From positions 1,178,001 through 1,242,000 of the forward strand of contig NZ_JACHLE010000001.1 of NCBI RefSeq assembly GCF_014204415.1: a stretch of DNA of 64,000 nt, read 5' to 3'. The notes under the pieces were generated by a model. It was not told where the DNA came from, searched no databases, and was given only the letters and a program-made list of their open reading frames with translations. The DNA comes from Chryseobacterium defluvii (GTDB lineage Bacteria > Bacteroidota > Bacteroidia > Flavobacteriales > Weeksellaceae). The translations under genes and the position numbers were made by a program. Positions 17,986 through 27,474 of the stretch are shown here, piece after piece (position 1 is the stretch's first letter; each line of letters begins with the position of its first letter).

Positions 17986-18213
17986 ATGAAAGAATTAGAT
18001 GTTGGGCATTATCTTGATATTTATACCCTTAGAAAAGAGATGCAAGAGGAAGGGATTACAAACCCAAGCAAGGATATCAGAAAGTTTACCCACGAATTTG
18101 TTGAGAAATTAGAAAATATGCCATTAAATGAAAAAATTATTCTAAAAAATCATTCTTTTTTTGACAGTTCAGGAAATTTAATAATAAAATTTCCTGATAA
18201 TGATAAATGGTAG
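17986..18213 (+). CDS. small hypothetical protein next to Imm35-like gene
   Basis: A 75-residue soluble protein, charged and mostly helical, with a short beta-like end (FFDSSGNLIIKFPDND). Not recognised. It follows the Imm35-like gene after 13 bases and ends before the hutU terminator. Another immunity or small accessory protein is possible; this is inferred only from position. Confidence 0.6.
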   Translation: MKELDVGHYLDIYTLRKEMQEEGITNPSKDIRKFTHEFVEKLENMPLNEKIILKNHSFFDSSGNLIIKFPDNDKW

Positions 18214-18277
18214 TTCTTAATAAATGATCTCCTAAACATAAACCCGAAACCATGGTATTCTTCTTGAATAAAATACG

Positions 18278-18301
18278 AAAACCTGCTTTACAGCAGGTTT
18301 T
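18278..18301. terminator. bidirectional terminator between accessory genes and hutU
   Basis: Arms 18278-18287 and 18292-18301 (AAAACCTGCT / AGCAGGTTTT) with a 4-base loop, T run on the plus strand and A run on the other side. It serves the small genes on the plus strand and hutU on the minus strand. Confidence 0.88.
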
Positions 18302-18345
18302 TTTTATCTAAAAAGTCTTTAAAACAAACTCTCATCCACCAGATT
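18278..18345. repeat. direct repeat copy B: terminator and 3' end of hutU
   Basis: The functional copy of the repeat described at 16624-16691. It contains the terminator and the last nine codons of hutU including the stop at 18319-18321. Confidence 0.7.
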
Positions 18346-20304
18346 CGGCAACGTCACTTTCAAATTCGGTTCCGCTTCCATTGCTCTTTTAATGGCAAAA
18401 ACAGCTCCTTCATTTCTGGCCCAGCTTCTTCTTGAGATTCCGTTGTTCACATCCCAGAAGAGCATGGACTTCAATCTTCTGTCGGCATCATCGCTTCCAT
18501 CAAGCAACATTCCGAAACCGCCATTGATCACTTCTCCCCAGCCTACTCCACCTCCATTATGGATGGAAACCCAGGTCGCACCACGGAAACTATCTCCTAT
18601 TACATTATGGATCGCCATATCAGCCGTAAATCTTGAACCGTCATAAATGTTGGAAGTCTCCCTGTACGGCGAATCTGTTCCGGAAACATCATGATGATCC
18701 CTTCCTAAAACCACAGGCCCGATCTCTCCATTTTTAATGGCTTTATTGAAAGCTTCTGCAATCTTCATCCTACCTTCCGCATCGGCATAAAGAATTCTAG
18801 CCTGTGAACCAACCACCAGCTTGTTTTCCTGCGCACCTTTGATCCACTGGATATTATCCTTCATCTGCTGCTGGATCTCTTCCGGAGAATTCTTTTGAAT
18901 TCCCTCTAAGATCTGGCACGCAATATTATCGGTTTTTTGTAAATCTTCCGGCTTTCCGCTTGTACAAACCCAACGGAACGGCCCAAAACCATAATCAAAG
19001 CACATCGGCCCCATAATATCCTGAACATAACTCGGGTATTTAAATTCTCTTCCTAAAGTCGGATTTTCCGCCATTACATCAGCTCCGGCTCTGGAAGCCT
19101 CCAGTAAAAAGGCATTTCCGTAATCGAAAAAATATGTTCCTTTTTCCGTATGCCTGTTGATCGCTGCAGCATGCCTTCTCAAACTCTCCTGGACTTTTTC
19201 CTTAAACAGTTCCGGGTCTTCAGCCATCATCTTATTAGACTCTTCAAAACTTTGCCTGACAGGATAATATCCTCCAGCCCACGGATTGTGAAGCGAAGTC
19301 TGGTCTGACCCGATATCAATTTTCAGATTTTCCTGATCAAATTTCTCCCAAACCTCCACTATATTCCCTAGATATGCTATGGAAACTGTTTCTCTATTTT
19401 GCTGTGCTACTTTTACTCTTTCCACCAACTGATCAAGATCTTCATAAATTTCATTCACCCACTTCTGATCATGACGGATTTTTGTAATCTTTGGATTGAT
19501 CTCTGCACATACCGTAACACAACCGGCAATATTCCCGGCTTTTGGCTGAGCTCCACTCATGCCGCCCAATCCGGAAGTTACAAATAGCCCACCTTTCGAT
19601 TCTTTTTTAATTTTCCTGAAAGCATTCAGAACAGTAATTGTTGTTCCATGAACAATCCCCTGCGGGCCAATATACATATAGCTTCCCGCCGTCATCTGTC
19701 CATACTGTGTCACTCCCAAAGCATTGAACTTTTCCCAGTCATCCGGCTTTGAATAATTCGGGATCATCATACCATTGGTCACCACCACTCTTGGTGCATC
19801 CTTATGAGACGGGAACAACCCCATCGGATGACCGGAATACATCACCAAAGTCTGCTCATCTGTCATTTCAGACAGATATTTCATAGTCAGAAGGTATTGA
19901 GCCCAGTTTGAGAATACAGCTCCATTTCCCCCATAAGTGATCAGTTCATGCGGATGCTGAGCCACCGCATAATCAAGATTATTCTGGATCATGAGCATGA
20001 TCGCTTTTGCCTGCTCAGATTTTCCCGGATAATCTGTGATAGGCCTCGCCTTCATTTCATAATCCGGGCGGAAACGATACATGTAAATCCTTCCATAATC
20101 TTCCAGCTCCTGCCTGAATTCAGGTAATAATTCCGCATGAAATTCAGGTTCAAAATAACGCAATGCATTTTTTAAGGCCAGCTTTTTCTCTTCTTCACCT
20201 AAAATCTCTTTACGCTTAGGTGCATGGTTAATATTGGATTCATACGGTTTCGATTGGGGTAGTTGATTAGGGATTCCCTGTTGTATCTGTTCCTGGAAAG
20301 TCAT
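18319..20304 (-). CDS. hutU: urocanate hydratase (urocanase)
   Basis: A 661-residue protein of the long urocanase type found in Bacteroidota. Conserved blocks include YGGNGAVFSNWAQY, SGLGGMSGAQPKAGNIAG and GGGVGWGEVINGGFGM. It converts urocanate to imidazolone propionate in the second step of histidine degradation, with tightly bound NAD+. No hutH, hutI or hutG lies nearby, so the pathway is not clustered here. Its 3' end is duplicated at 16.6 kb. Confidence 0.95.
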   Translation of the reverse strand: MTFQEQIQQGIPNQLPQSKPYESNINHAPKRKEILGEEEKKLALKNALRYFEPEFHAELLPEFRQELEDYGRIYMYRFRPDYEMKARPITDYPGKSEQAKAIMLMIQNNLDYAVAQHPHELITYGGNGAVFSNWAQYLLTMKYLSEMTDEQTLVMYSGHPMGLFPSHKDAPRVVVTNGMMIPNYSKPDDWEKFNALGVTQYGQMTAGSYMYIGPQGIVHGTTITVLNAFRKIKKESKGGLFVTSGLGGMSGAQPKAGNIAGCVTVCAEINPKITKIRHDQKWVNEIYEDLDQLVERVKVAQQNRETVSIAYLGNIVEVWEKFDQENLKIDIGSDQTSLHNPWAGGYYPVRQSFEESNKMMAEDPELFKEKVQESLRRHAAAINRHTEKGTYFFDYGNAFLLEASRAGADVMAENPTLGREFKYPSYVQDIMGPMCFDYGFGPFRWVCTSGKPEDLQKTDNIACQILEGIQKNSPEEIQQQMKDNIQWIKGAQENKLVVGSQARILYADAEGRMKIAEAFNKAIKNGEIGPVVLGRDHHDVSGTDSPYRETSNIYDGSRFTADMAIHNVIGDSFRGATWVSIHNGGGVGWGEVINGGFGMLLDGSDDADRRLKSMLFWDVNNGISRRSWARNEGAVFAIKRAMEAEPNLKVTLPNLVDESLF

Positions 20305-20389
20305 ATTGTTATTCTAAATTCAATGTTTAACATTCAAATGTTTGAAGTTTTAAAGATATTCAAATTAGAAAATACAATGCAACTAAACG

Positions 20390-20945
20390 TGAAAAATTCC
20401 CCTCCTCTGGAGGGGTGGATTTCAAAATTCATGGAATTTTGGAAGACGGGGTGGTTCCATACTGCCCTACAATAAAATCTTCAAGGTCTTTCATTACGAT
20501 GGAAAGATTATGTTTTACATCAAAATCAGCAACTCTGAAAACAATTAATCCCAATGATTCCAGAAATGCCCGCCTTACTCCATCATAAACCTGCTTTTCA
20601 TTATGGTTTGAACCGTCAATCTCGATAACAAGCCCCAAAGTTTTCACATAAAAATCCACGACATAATTCCCGATTATTCTCTGCCTGTCAAAATCAATTT
20701 GATGAAAATTTTTGGCACGTACCTGCTTCCAGAACAGCACTTCATTTAGGATTCCTGCTTTGCGTTTGTCCCTTAACAATATTTTAAATGGGGATTATAG
20801 GGCAGATTTTCCACGAAGTTCCTGCGGATGAGAACTCCTTTTATTTGAGTTAGGATTTCTTTCATTTGTGTGTGTGTTTCTTTTTTAACCACCCCGTCTT
20901 CTCCTTCCAGTCGAATCCACCCCTCCAAAGGAGGGGAATTTTTCA
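20390..20945. mobile_element. DUF559 gene flanked by inverted palindromic repeats
   Basis: The 32-base ends (20390-20421 and 20914-20945) are inverted copies with one mismatch; each contains the hairpin CCCCTCC-AAA/AGA-GGAGGGG. Inside each end is the AACCACCCCGTC motif (20445-20458 inverted; 20887-20898). Between them lies the broken DUF559 gene, whose stop codon falls inside the left repeat. The total is 556 bp. A solo copy of the repeat occurs at 53371. No target-site duplication was evident. Confidence 0.6.
20429..20865 (-). pseudogene. DUF559 (Vsr-like) endonuclease-domain protein, frameshifted
   Basis: The intact-looking part (20429-20779) encodes a DUF559 domain: NEVLFWKQVRAKNFHQIDFD, IIGNYVVDFYVKTLGLVIEIDG and a final IVFRVADFDV. 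The domain has the Vsr-like PD-(D/E)XK fold. The expected N-terminus (MKEILTQIKGVLIRRNF ... ENLPYNPHLK) is encoded from the ATG at 20865 in another frame, which stops at 20773. The shift falls around the A run at 20782-20785, consistent with one lost A. An alternative is a TTG start at 20779 giving a shortened 116-residue protein. Its stop codon is inside a palindromic repeat. Confidence 0.75.
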
Positions 20946-20982
20946 TTTCTCAACACCGGGTAATCTCTCAAAAATAAAAAAA

Positions 20983-21047
20983 CTCACTGAAATTCAGTGA
21001 GGTAAATTGATATTTTTAGATCAGCCACAGCTTTATGCTGTGGCTGA
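20983..21047 (-). terminator. two hairpins after the T9SS giant gene
   Basis: One hairpin pairs 20983-20991 with 20993-21001 region (CTCACTGAA / TTCAGTGAG). A second, stronger one pairs 21021-21031 with 21037-21047 (TCAGCCACAGC / GCTGTGGCTGA). Both lie just past the stop of the minus-strand gene at 21053. Confidence 0.6.
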
Positions 21048-21052
21048 CTATT

Positions 21053-24000
21053 TTAATTATTACTTTTTACAACAACCCATCCGTTAAAGGCTCTGCCATC
21101 CGGAAGAGTAATGACATACCAGTAGCTGGCTGTAGGCACTGTTCTTCCTGCTATAGTTCCGTCCCAAACAATCCGGGTATTTGTATCCTGTTCGAAAACC
21201 TTAAATCCGTAACGGTCATATATTTTCACATTGGATTTCTGATTTCCGAATATATGGAGATCCCTTACGATCCATCTGTCATTAAATCCGTCTCCGTTAG
21301 GGGTAATGGCATTTTTAATATCCAGTATTACACCGTCCTGTTTAACGATACAGTCTCCTTCCACATATTTTACATAAAAGGTGGTAATTCCTGTTGGCAG
21401 GTTATAAAAGACATTACTGTTTTGCCATGTCACTCCGTCTATAGAATACACAATAGGCTGTGTTCCCGTTGCATAAACAGTATAGGTATTACCATTAGCT
21501 TCCAGTTTTTGGATAACAGGTACATCAAAATGTTTAATCTCAAAAGTATCCGTATAAGAACATCCGTTATCTGCCGTTACGGTAAGACTGTACATTCCGA
21601 CCGCAGTGATCCCTGAAATTGTGTCCGTTGTAGAGATCACCTGTCCCGAAGCATCAGTCCATACATAACTTACAATAATATAATTAGTGATCTGTACTGT
21701 ATAATCCAGAGATCCGTCCGGACAGAAATATAATGTGCCTATATCAAATATAGGGGTAGGTTTAAGAGAAAGATGGATCTCCGCCACTGCCGGACAAAAG
21801 CCGGGAACGCTTACCTTTACATAAATAATATCAGGTCCCGTATTTTGATTGAACTGATAATTGGCAGGAGTGCTGATCGCATTGGTTCCTGCATTCAGGT
21901 CTGCCTGTGACGGATAATAGGTAAATGTAACATTAGCTCCGGAATACATCTGGGACTGAAACTGTGTTAAATTAACGATTTCAATTCCATCATTTCCTGT
22001 ATCACACACATTATTAAGCTGGAAAGGTCCGTTATTCTGAAGAACGACTTTGGTTCCCAATATAAAATTAATACTTGCAATATCATCACATCCCGGAATG
22101 TTCTGTACTTTTACCCAGATCTGTGCAGGAAAAGGATTAGCGGTAAAGTTTTGAGGATTGGCAATGGCATTAACTCCGTTTTGAGCATCCTGCTGGGTAA
22201 GATAAAAAGTAAATGTATTGACAGGATTCGGGATATCTACCATGAGATGGGTATAACTCATCAGATTCACTTCATAGCTGCCATCCAGGTTTTCATCACA
22301 TACCGTAAGGGTTGAATTAATGGCTTTAGGAGGAAAATAGGTATTTAACTGAATGGGAGCCACAGAATAACATCCGGTGGTTTGGGATTGAAATCTAGCC
22401 CAGACTTCCACTGTTGAAATACTCGTTGTAATGCTATTTCCGATCTGATTTGCCAGGTTTCCCACATTTGCTTCTGCAGCGGTACTATAATAAGAGATCG
22501 TCATATCAGACAATGGCTGTGTATTTTGTGAAGGTATGAACAACTGCGAAATGGCATTATTCAGCTGGAAAGTCTCGCTCAGGTTGAAATCCTCATCACA
22601 TGTATTCAGAACAGCACTATTAAGTACTACAGGCGGCAGGAAGGTCATCTGGATATTCAATTGGGCTACGGAAAAGCATACACTGTTGTTAAATTTCACT
22701 TTAACATATACAGTGACACTGCCCTGAACAACAAACTGGGCAGGATTGGTAATTTCGCCGGAAAAGACCTGAGTTGCGGGATCATAAGAAGTATAGTAGG
22801 TAAAGGTAACATTGGATCCGCTGTATATCTGTGCCTGAGCCTGGGTCAGGTTATAGATCTCCGCTCCGTCATTATTATTATCACAAATATTGGTTAAAGA
22901 GATGGTTACCGGAGAATTGACGGCAGGAGTGGAAGCCAGACTAAGGTTAACAGGATATATCTGCTCGCAGTTGTGCGAAATGACTTTTACAAAAATCTGT
23001 TTGGTCCCCGGAACAATTACACTGGTTATGGGATTGCTGCCATTCTGCGCATCAGCCAGGGTAAGGTAAAATACCGTAGTTGCATTCTGCGTTCCTGTTA
23101 TGGCTCCAGAAAACTGGGCAAGCTGTACATTCTCCGTATTGTCATTATCCATATCACAGATCGTAAAATTCGACTGCACGGCTACCGGATGAACCAAATG
23201 AACGTTGATTGCCTTCACCGTGAAACAGGTATCCGATTGTTCAAAACGGACATAAAATGTTTTCGTCACAAAATTGCCATTTGTTGTAATGACCTGACTT
23301 GAACTTATTGTGGCAGTTCCCTGCATTGCACTGTTAAAATCCGCATAAAATTCTGTTACAGGTACCGTTGTAGGAGAAACCAGCATACCGGATGACAAAG
23401 TGTTCAGATCTACCGTAACATCATCGGTACCGTTAAAACAAATGTATTCATGTTTTTCATCCACCACGATTTTGGTAAACATGACATCCATATTCACCTG
23501 AGCAACAGCAAAACACCCGTTTGGGATCTGCACTCTGATAAAGACCTGGTACTGCCCTCCTTTTATAACCCCTAAACCGGGGCTCGTACCGGCAAATGCC
23601 GCTGCATAAGTTTCATAAGCTGTAAAAGTGGCTCCTGATTGTGAAGAAACAAGCGGCCCTACGTTTACGGCAAAATCAAAAGGTTCCTGGTTATCTGCAT
23701 TAATGTCACAAATCGTGTAAGGGAATGCAATGGGAGAATTAATATCAGCTCCAGGCTTAAACTGGAAATGAACCGGGCCTAAAACATAAGTACAGTTGGT
23801 ATCCTGCAGCCTTACCCAGATATTGGTACTGGTAGTTATATCTGCTGTGAGGATTGCATTGGTATTATTTTGAGCTGCAGCCTGAGTGAGATGATAGGAT
23901 ATTCCTGAAGTTCCTGGTGCGAAAAGCTGATTATTCAGCAAACTAAGATCATAGCCCTGTTCTATTCCGTTATTATTGGTGTCACAAAGCAAAACAGTAT

Positions 24001-25261
24001 CTTTAAGTAAATTTTTGGTAAGGAAATTCAGTGTTAGAACAGCCACCCTGAAACAGGTTGGAATTGACGGATTCTGAATTCTTGCATATAAAACGGTATT
24101 GGCGGTCAGAGAATAACTGGAGGGCAGGGCATTCTGCCCGCTCTGCGCATCCTGTAATGAGGTATGGAAGCTGAAATTAAAATTAGCGGGGTTCTGGGAA
24201 GTAAGATTAGATTGTAAGCTATTGAGGTTTACATTCACCGGGGCATTCCCGCAAAAATTCTGAGTATGATTTTTAGCAACCGGATAATTGGCAGCAAAGG
24301 TCAGCGCAAAGTCATCTGTAAGGGTAAGGATGCTGTTTCCGCAAATATTGAACTTGACATTGGCCGTATACACTTCATTCTGTGTAGGGCAAATATTGGT
24401 TTGAATACCCGTACCTACAGTCTGTCCCGCAGCATTGATCCAGGTTACCTGCGGCTGGATCACATTTCCCAGGGGACTGAACCTCCACCCTTCCTGTGAG
24501 GCCTGCCAGTTTCCGGTATTTCTGGTTGCCGGTGAAAATCCTGCCGTCCCGTCACTATTAATAACTCCTATCAGTGCATTTTCAAACTTTCTGGTAGGGC
24601 ACGGAGCAGGCTTTTTATCCACAAAAACCTCAATGACATTGGTGGTTTCATGAAGAACGATCTGAGAAGATGATCGATCTGTACATCCTGCTATCCTTCC
24701 TTCATAAAAATTAATCACAAATTTCCGGTAAGGAGCTGTCCCGACCGTGGAATAATAGATCTCGGACTGATCCCCGGAAGAAAATACCATATCATGATAT
24801 GCCCCGAAAATGGAATTCTTCGGAAGGCTTGTACTTGGATTCGTCCATTGTACATTGGGATAATTAATATTTCCGAGCTGGCTCTGATCGAAAGTCACCA
24901 TACCGTTGGAACCTACGACAAGGGCTTCAAAATACTGGTTAAAGAAACAAAATCTGAAAGGCAGATCAAGCTTTGCAGCAAACAGGTCATCGTAATTCGC
25001 ATTAAGGGAAGTCCCTTGGTTCATGGGAACAGCAGGGTTATAAGATTGGGGTCCCACTTCATAGCTTGTCGTTTCTTTAAGTACAGGATATTCTACATGA
25101 AGCTGTAAACACCCGTTCGCATCCAGGTCATTCGTACAGCTTACATTGAAATTTTCATTCCCGAAAGCATCCTTGACTTTCACGTTTACAGGTGCCTGAG
25201 AGGACGCAAAAACACTTATAAACAGGAATAAAATTTGTAAAATTCTTATCATATATATCAA
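21053..25261 (-). CDS. giant secreted repeat protein with T9SS type B C-terminal domain
   Basis: A 1402-residue protein with signal peptide (IRILQILFLFISVFASSQA). The N-terminal about 300 residues form a beta-rich domain with FNQYFEALVVGSNGMVTF. The middle is made of roughly nine degenerate repeats of about 85-95 residues, each with a Cys-Asp turn (CDxNxDGxE-like), a tFYxTxxDAQ strand and a final Cys-x-A motif. The C-terminal NAITPNGDGFNDRW and YDRYGFKVFEQ mark the gliding motility-associated type B sorting domain. It is exported by the type IX system; an adhesin or surface-layer role is inferred. Start could also be the ATG at 25252. Confidence 0.93.
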   Translation of the reverse strand: MIYMIRILQILFLFISVFASSQAPVNVKVKDAFGNENFNVSCTNDLDANGCLQLHVEYPVLKETTSYEVGPQSYNPAVPMNQGTSLNANYDDLFAAKLDLPFRFCFFNQYFEALVVGSNGMVTFDQSQLGNINYPNVQWTNPSTSLPKNSIFGAYHDMVFSSGDQSEIYYSTVGTAPYRKFVINFYEGRIAGCTDRSSSQIVLHETTNVIEVFVDKKPAPCPTRKFENALIGVINSDGTAGFSPATRNTGNWQASQEGWRFSPLGNVIQPQVTWINAAGQTVGTGIQTNICPTQNEVYTANVKFNICGNSILTLTDDFALTFAANYPVAKNHTQNFCGNAPVNVNLNSLQSNLTSQNPANFNFSFHTSLQDAQSGQNALPSSYSLTANTVLYARIQNPSIPTCFRVAVLTLNFLTKNLLKDTVLLCDTNNNGIEQGYDLSLLNNQLFAPGTSGISYHLTQAAAQNNTNAILTADITTSTNIWVRLQDTNCTYVLGPVHFQFKPGADINSPIAFPYTICDINADNQEPFDFAVNVGPLVSSQSGATFTAYETYAAAFAGTSPGLGVIKGGQYQVFIRVQIPNGCFAVAQVNMDVMFTKIVVDEKHEYICFNGTDDVTVDLNTLSSGMLVSPTTVPVTEFYADFNSAMQGTATISSSQVITTNGNFVTKTFYVRFEQSDTCFTVKAINVHLVHPVAVQSNFTICDMDNDNTENVQLAQFSGAITGTQNATTVFYLTLADAQNGSNPITSVIVPGTKQIFVKVISHNCEQIYPVNLSLASTPAVNSPVTISLTNICDNNNDGAEIYNLTQAQAQIYSGSNVTFTYYTSYDPATQVFSGEITNPAQFVVQGSVTVYVKVKFNNSVCFSVAQLNIQMTFLPPVVLNSAVLNTCDEDFNLSETFQLNNAISQLFIPSQNTQPLSDMTISYYSTAAEANVGNLANQIGNSITTSISTVEVWARFQSQTTGCYSVAPIQLNTYFPPKAINSTLTVCDENLDGSYEVNLMSYTHLMVDIPNPVNTFTFYLTQQDAQNGVNAIANPQNFTANPFPAQIWVKVQNIPGCDDIASINFILGTKVVLQNNGPFQLNNVCDTGNDGIEIVNLTQFQSQMYSGANVTFTYYPSQADLNAGTNAISTPANYQFNQNTGPDIIYVKVSVPGFCPAVAEIHLSLKPTPIFDIGTLYFCPDGSLDYTVQITNYIIVSYVWTDASGQVISTTDTISGITAVGMYSLTVTADNGCSYTDTFEIKHFDVPVIQKLEANGNTYTVYATGTQPIVYSIDGVTWQNSNVFYNLPTGITTFYVKYVEGDCIVKQDGVILDIKNAITPNGDGFNDRWIVRDLHIFGNQKSNVKIYDRYGFKVFEQDTNTRIVWDGTIAGRTVPTASYWYVITLPDGRAFNGWVVVKSNN

Positions 25262-25707
25262 AAAATTAATTCGTTATTCTATATAATAAAGTTACAAAAA
25301 ATACAAAACAGAATTCATTTTTCATGAGAAATATATAATAATAAACATTTATTAATATATAATTTAAATTAATAGCGCATAATTATTAATACAAACATCT
25401 CTATTCAGTGCCGGAATACCTCACTGTTTCGGTGATCTGTCAAATAAAAGACCTCACTTTTTAACAAGAGTGAAGTCTTTTACTTTAATCTTAAAGTATG
25501 TTTAAATTTATTTTCTTTAAGCATTCAGTTTGTTATTCTGCAGGAATCCATATTGTACAGAGATGCTTACAGAATGACTAACAGAATGCTTAGTTTAACA
25601 GTATGACAGTACTAAAAATCAAAGATATAAGCGGAATTTAAACAGGCTCTTAATATTAAGAATGTTTTTAAATAAAATCAGAATTACTAAATCCTAGTGT
25701 TTTAAAA
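25262..25707. other. 446-bp AT-rich intergenic region
   Basis: No gene is seen. It holds a hairpin at 25446-25481 and a GTCAT-type repeat region around 25530-25605 (TTATTCTGCAGGAATC, AGATGCTTACAGAATGAC). The half next to the T9SS gene is very AT-rich and probably contains its promoter. Confidence 0.5.
25446..25481. terminator. probable terminator hairpin
   Basis: Imperfect stem of AAAAGAC-CTCACT with AGTGA-GTCTTTT, symmetrical A and T runs, in the gap downstream of pcm. Confidence 0.5.
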
Positions 25708-26358
25708 TTACTGATTAGTGTTTCCCAGCATCGGAACAAATTTATATGCCCCGAATTCTTCCTTCTCAAATTCCGTCGGGGAAACTTTGGTAAACCTGAA
25801 TAAAACCTGCTCGTCAGTCGGTCCTAACGGAATCACCATCTTACCGCCCACTTTTAACTGCTTCAGCAACTCCGTGGGTAGAACAGATGCCCCACAGGTA
25901 ACAATGATCTTATCAAAAGGTGCAAATGTAGGAAGGCCGGCAAAACCATCCCCAAAACTCTGAAATTTGGGATGAAGATGAAGTTCCCTGAATTTTTTCT
26001 TTGAAAAATCAAACAGATCTTTTTGCCTTTCCACCGTGTATACCAAGGCTTTCATAGCCAGGAGAACAGCAGTCTGGTAACCGCACCCTGTTCCGATCTC
26101 AAGTATTTTTTCACCCGGTTTTACCTGCAAAAGCTCACTTTGCTCCGCTACCGTCGAAGGATGGGAAATCGTCTGATGTGCCAATATCGGAAATGCACGG
26201 TCTTCATAGGCATAGTCCTCGAAAATACTTTCAATGAAGAGATGCCGGGGAACCTCACTCATCGCCGAAAGTACATCCTCATCTGAGATTCCTATTTTCT
26301 GTCTGAGATAATCGACTAGGATCTTTCTTTTTCCTTTATGTACAAACGAATCATGCAT
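25708..26358 (-). CDS. pcm: protein-L-isoaspartate O-methyltransferase
   Basis: A 216-residue SAM-dependent methyltransferase. Motif I is EIGTGCGYQTAVL; the family-specific VPRHLFIES block is near residue 42 and ILAHQTISHPSTVA precedes motif I. It methylates damaged L-isoaspartyl residues to start their repair. The length fits the family. Divergent from the oxidoreductase gene at 26498. Confidence 0.92.
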   Translation of the reverse strand: MHDSFVHKGKRKILVDYLRQKIGISDEDVLSAMSEVPRHLFIESIFEDYAYEDRAFPILAHQTISHPSTVAEQSELLQVKPGEKILEIGTGCGYQTAVLLAMKALVYTVERQKDLFDFSKKKFRELHLHPKFQSFGDGFAGLPTFAPFDKIIVTCGASVLPTELLKQLKVGGKMVIPLGPTDEQVLFRFTKVSPTEFEKEEFGAYKFVPMLGNTNQ

Positions 26359-26497
26359 TCTTAAAGTAGTAAGTATTTAGGTAGCGGGAATTAGTTTTTC
26401 ACAAAAATATAAAAACAATCAGTATTTGTCAACCTAAAACCTATCATCTCTCTCCTAATGCCTAAAATTATTATATTTACAAAAATTAATATAAGCT

Positions 26498-27460
26498 ATG
26501 TTAAAAGCAGGTTTGGTAGGTGCCGGACATCTGGGAAAAATACATTTAAGACTTCTGAATCAGTCAGATAAATATGAATTGGTAGGTTTCCATGATAAGG
26601 ATGCGGAAAACGGAAGAAAACTGGAAGCCGAGTTCGGTTACAAATATTTTGAAAATTTCGATGATCTCCTGGATCAGATTGATATGCTGGATATTGTGAC
26701 CCCCACGGTCTACCATTACGACTACGCATTGAAGGCCATTGAGAAAAAGCTTCATTTCTTCATCGAGAAACCCGTTACCCAAACTCTTCAGCAGGCGGAG
26801 GAAATCCTTTACAAATGCAGGGAGAATCATATTAAAGCCCAGGTAGGACATGTGGAAAGATACAATCCTGCCTTCATTGCCACAAAGGAATACATACAGA
26901 CCCCTATGTTTATTGAGATTCACAGATTAGCGGAATTCAATCCAAGAGGAACGGATGTTTCCGTAGTGCTGGATCTAATGATCCATGATCTGGATATTTT
27001 ATTAAGCATTGTAAAATCCAAAGTCAGAAATATTCATGCAAGCGGTGTATGCGTAGTGAGCAAAACCCCTGATATTGCCAATGCGAGGATAGAATTTGAA
27101 AACGGGTGCGTTGCGAACCTTACGACTTCCAGGATTTCGATGAAAGCCATGAGAAAAAGCCGATTCTTCCAGAAAGATGCCTATATTTCTGTTGATTTCC
27201 TTGAGAAAAAGGCAGAGGTGATCAAAATGCAGGAAGCTCCGGAAAACCCTACTCCGTTCGATATGATCATTGAGAATGCAGATGGCGAAAAGAACCAGAT
27301 CTTATTTGAATATCCTAATATTCAGCCTAATAATGCCATTCTGGATGAGCTGAATTCTTTTGCGGATGCTATTACCGAAGACAAGAACGTAGAAGTTTCT
27401 CTGGAAGATGGTACGGAAGCACTGAAAATTGCCCTACAGATCATGAAGCTGATCAGTTAA
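26498..27460 (+). CDS. Gfo/Idh/MocA-family oxidoreductase
   Basis: A 320-residue protein with an N-terminal Rossmann fold (LVGAGHLGKIHLRLL), the EKPVTQT motif near residue 91 that contains the conserved Lys, and a C-terminal alpha/beta domain with HDLDILLSIV. It is an NAD(P)-dependent sugar or cyclitol dehydrogenase by family; the substrate cannot be told. Confidence 0.9.
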   Translation: MLKAGLVGAGHLGKIHLRLLNQSDKYELVGFHDKDAENGRKLEAEFGYKYFENFDDLLDQIDMLDIVTPTVYHYDYALKAIEKKLHFFIEKPVTQTLQQAEEILYKCRENHIKAQVGHVERYNPAFIATKEYIQTPMFIEIHRLAEFNPRGTDVSVVLDLMIHDLDILLSIVKSKVRNIHASGVCVVSKTPDIANARIEFENGCVANLTTSRISMKAMRKSRFFQKDAYISVDFLEKKAEVIKMQEAPENPTPFDMIIENADGEKNQILFEYPNIQPNNAILDELNSFADAITEDKNVEVSLEDGTEALKIALQIMKLIS

Positions 27461-27474
27461 TTATATCCTGATAA

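Noticed and set aside
21035-25108. Several plus-strand ORFs of 60-190 codons across the giant T9SS gene
   Set aside because: They are antisense shadows of a long coding gene; no family features.
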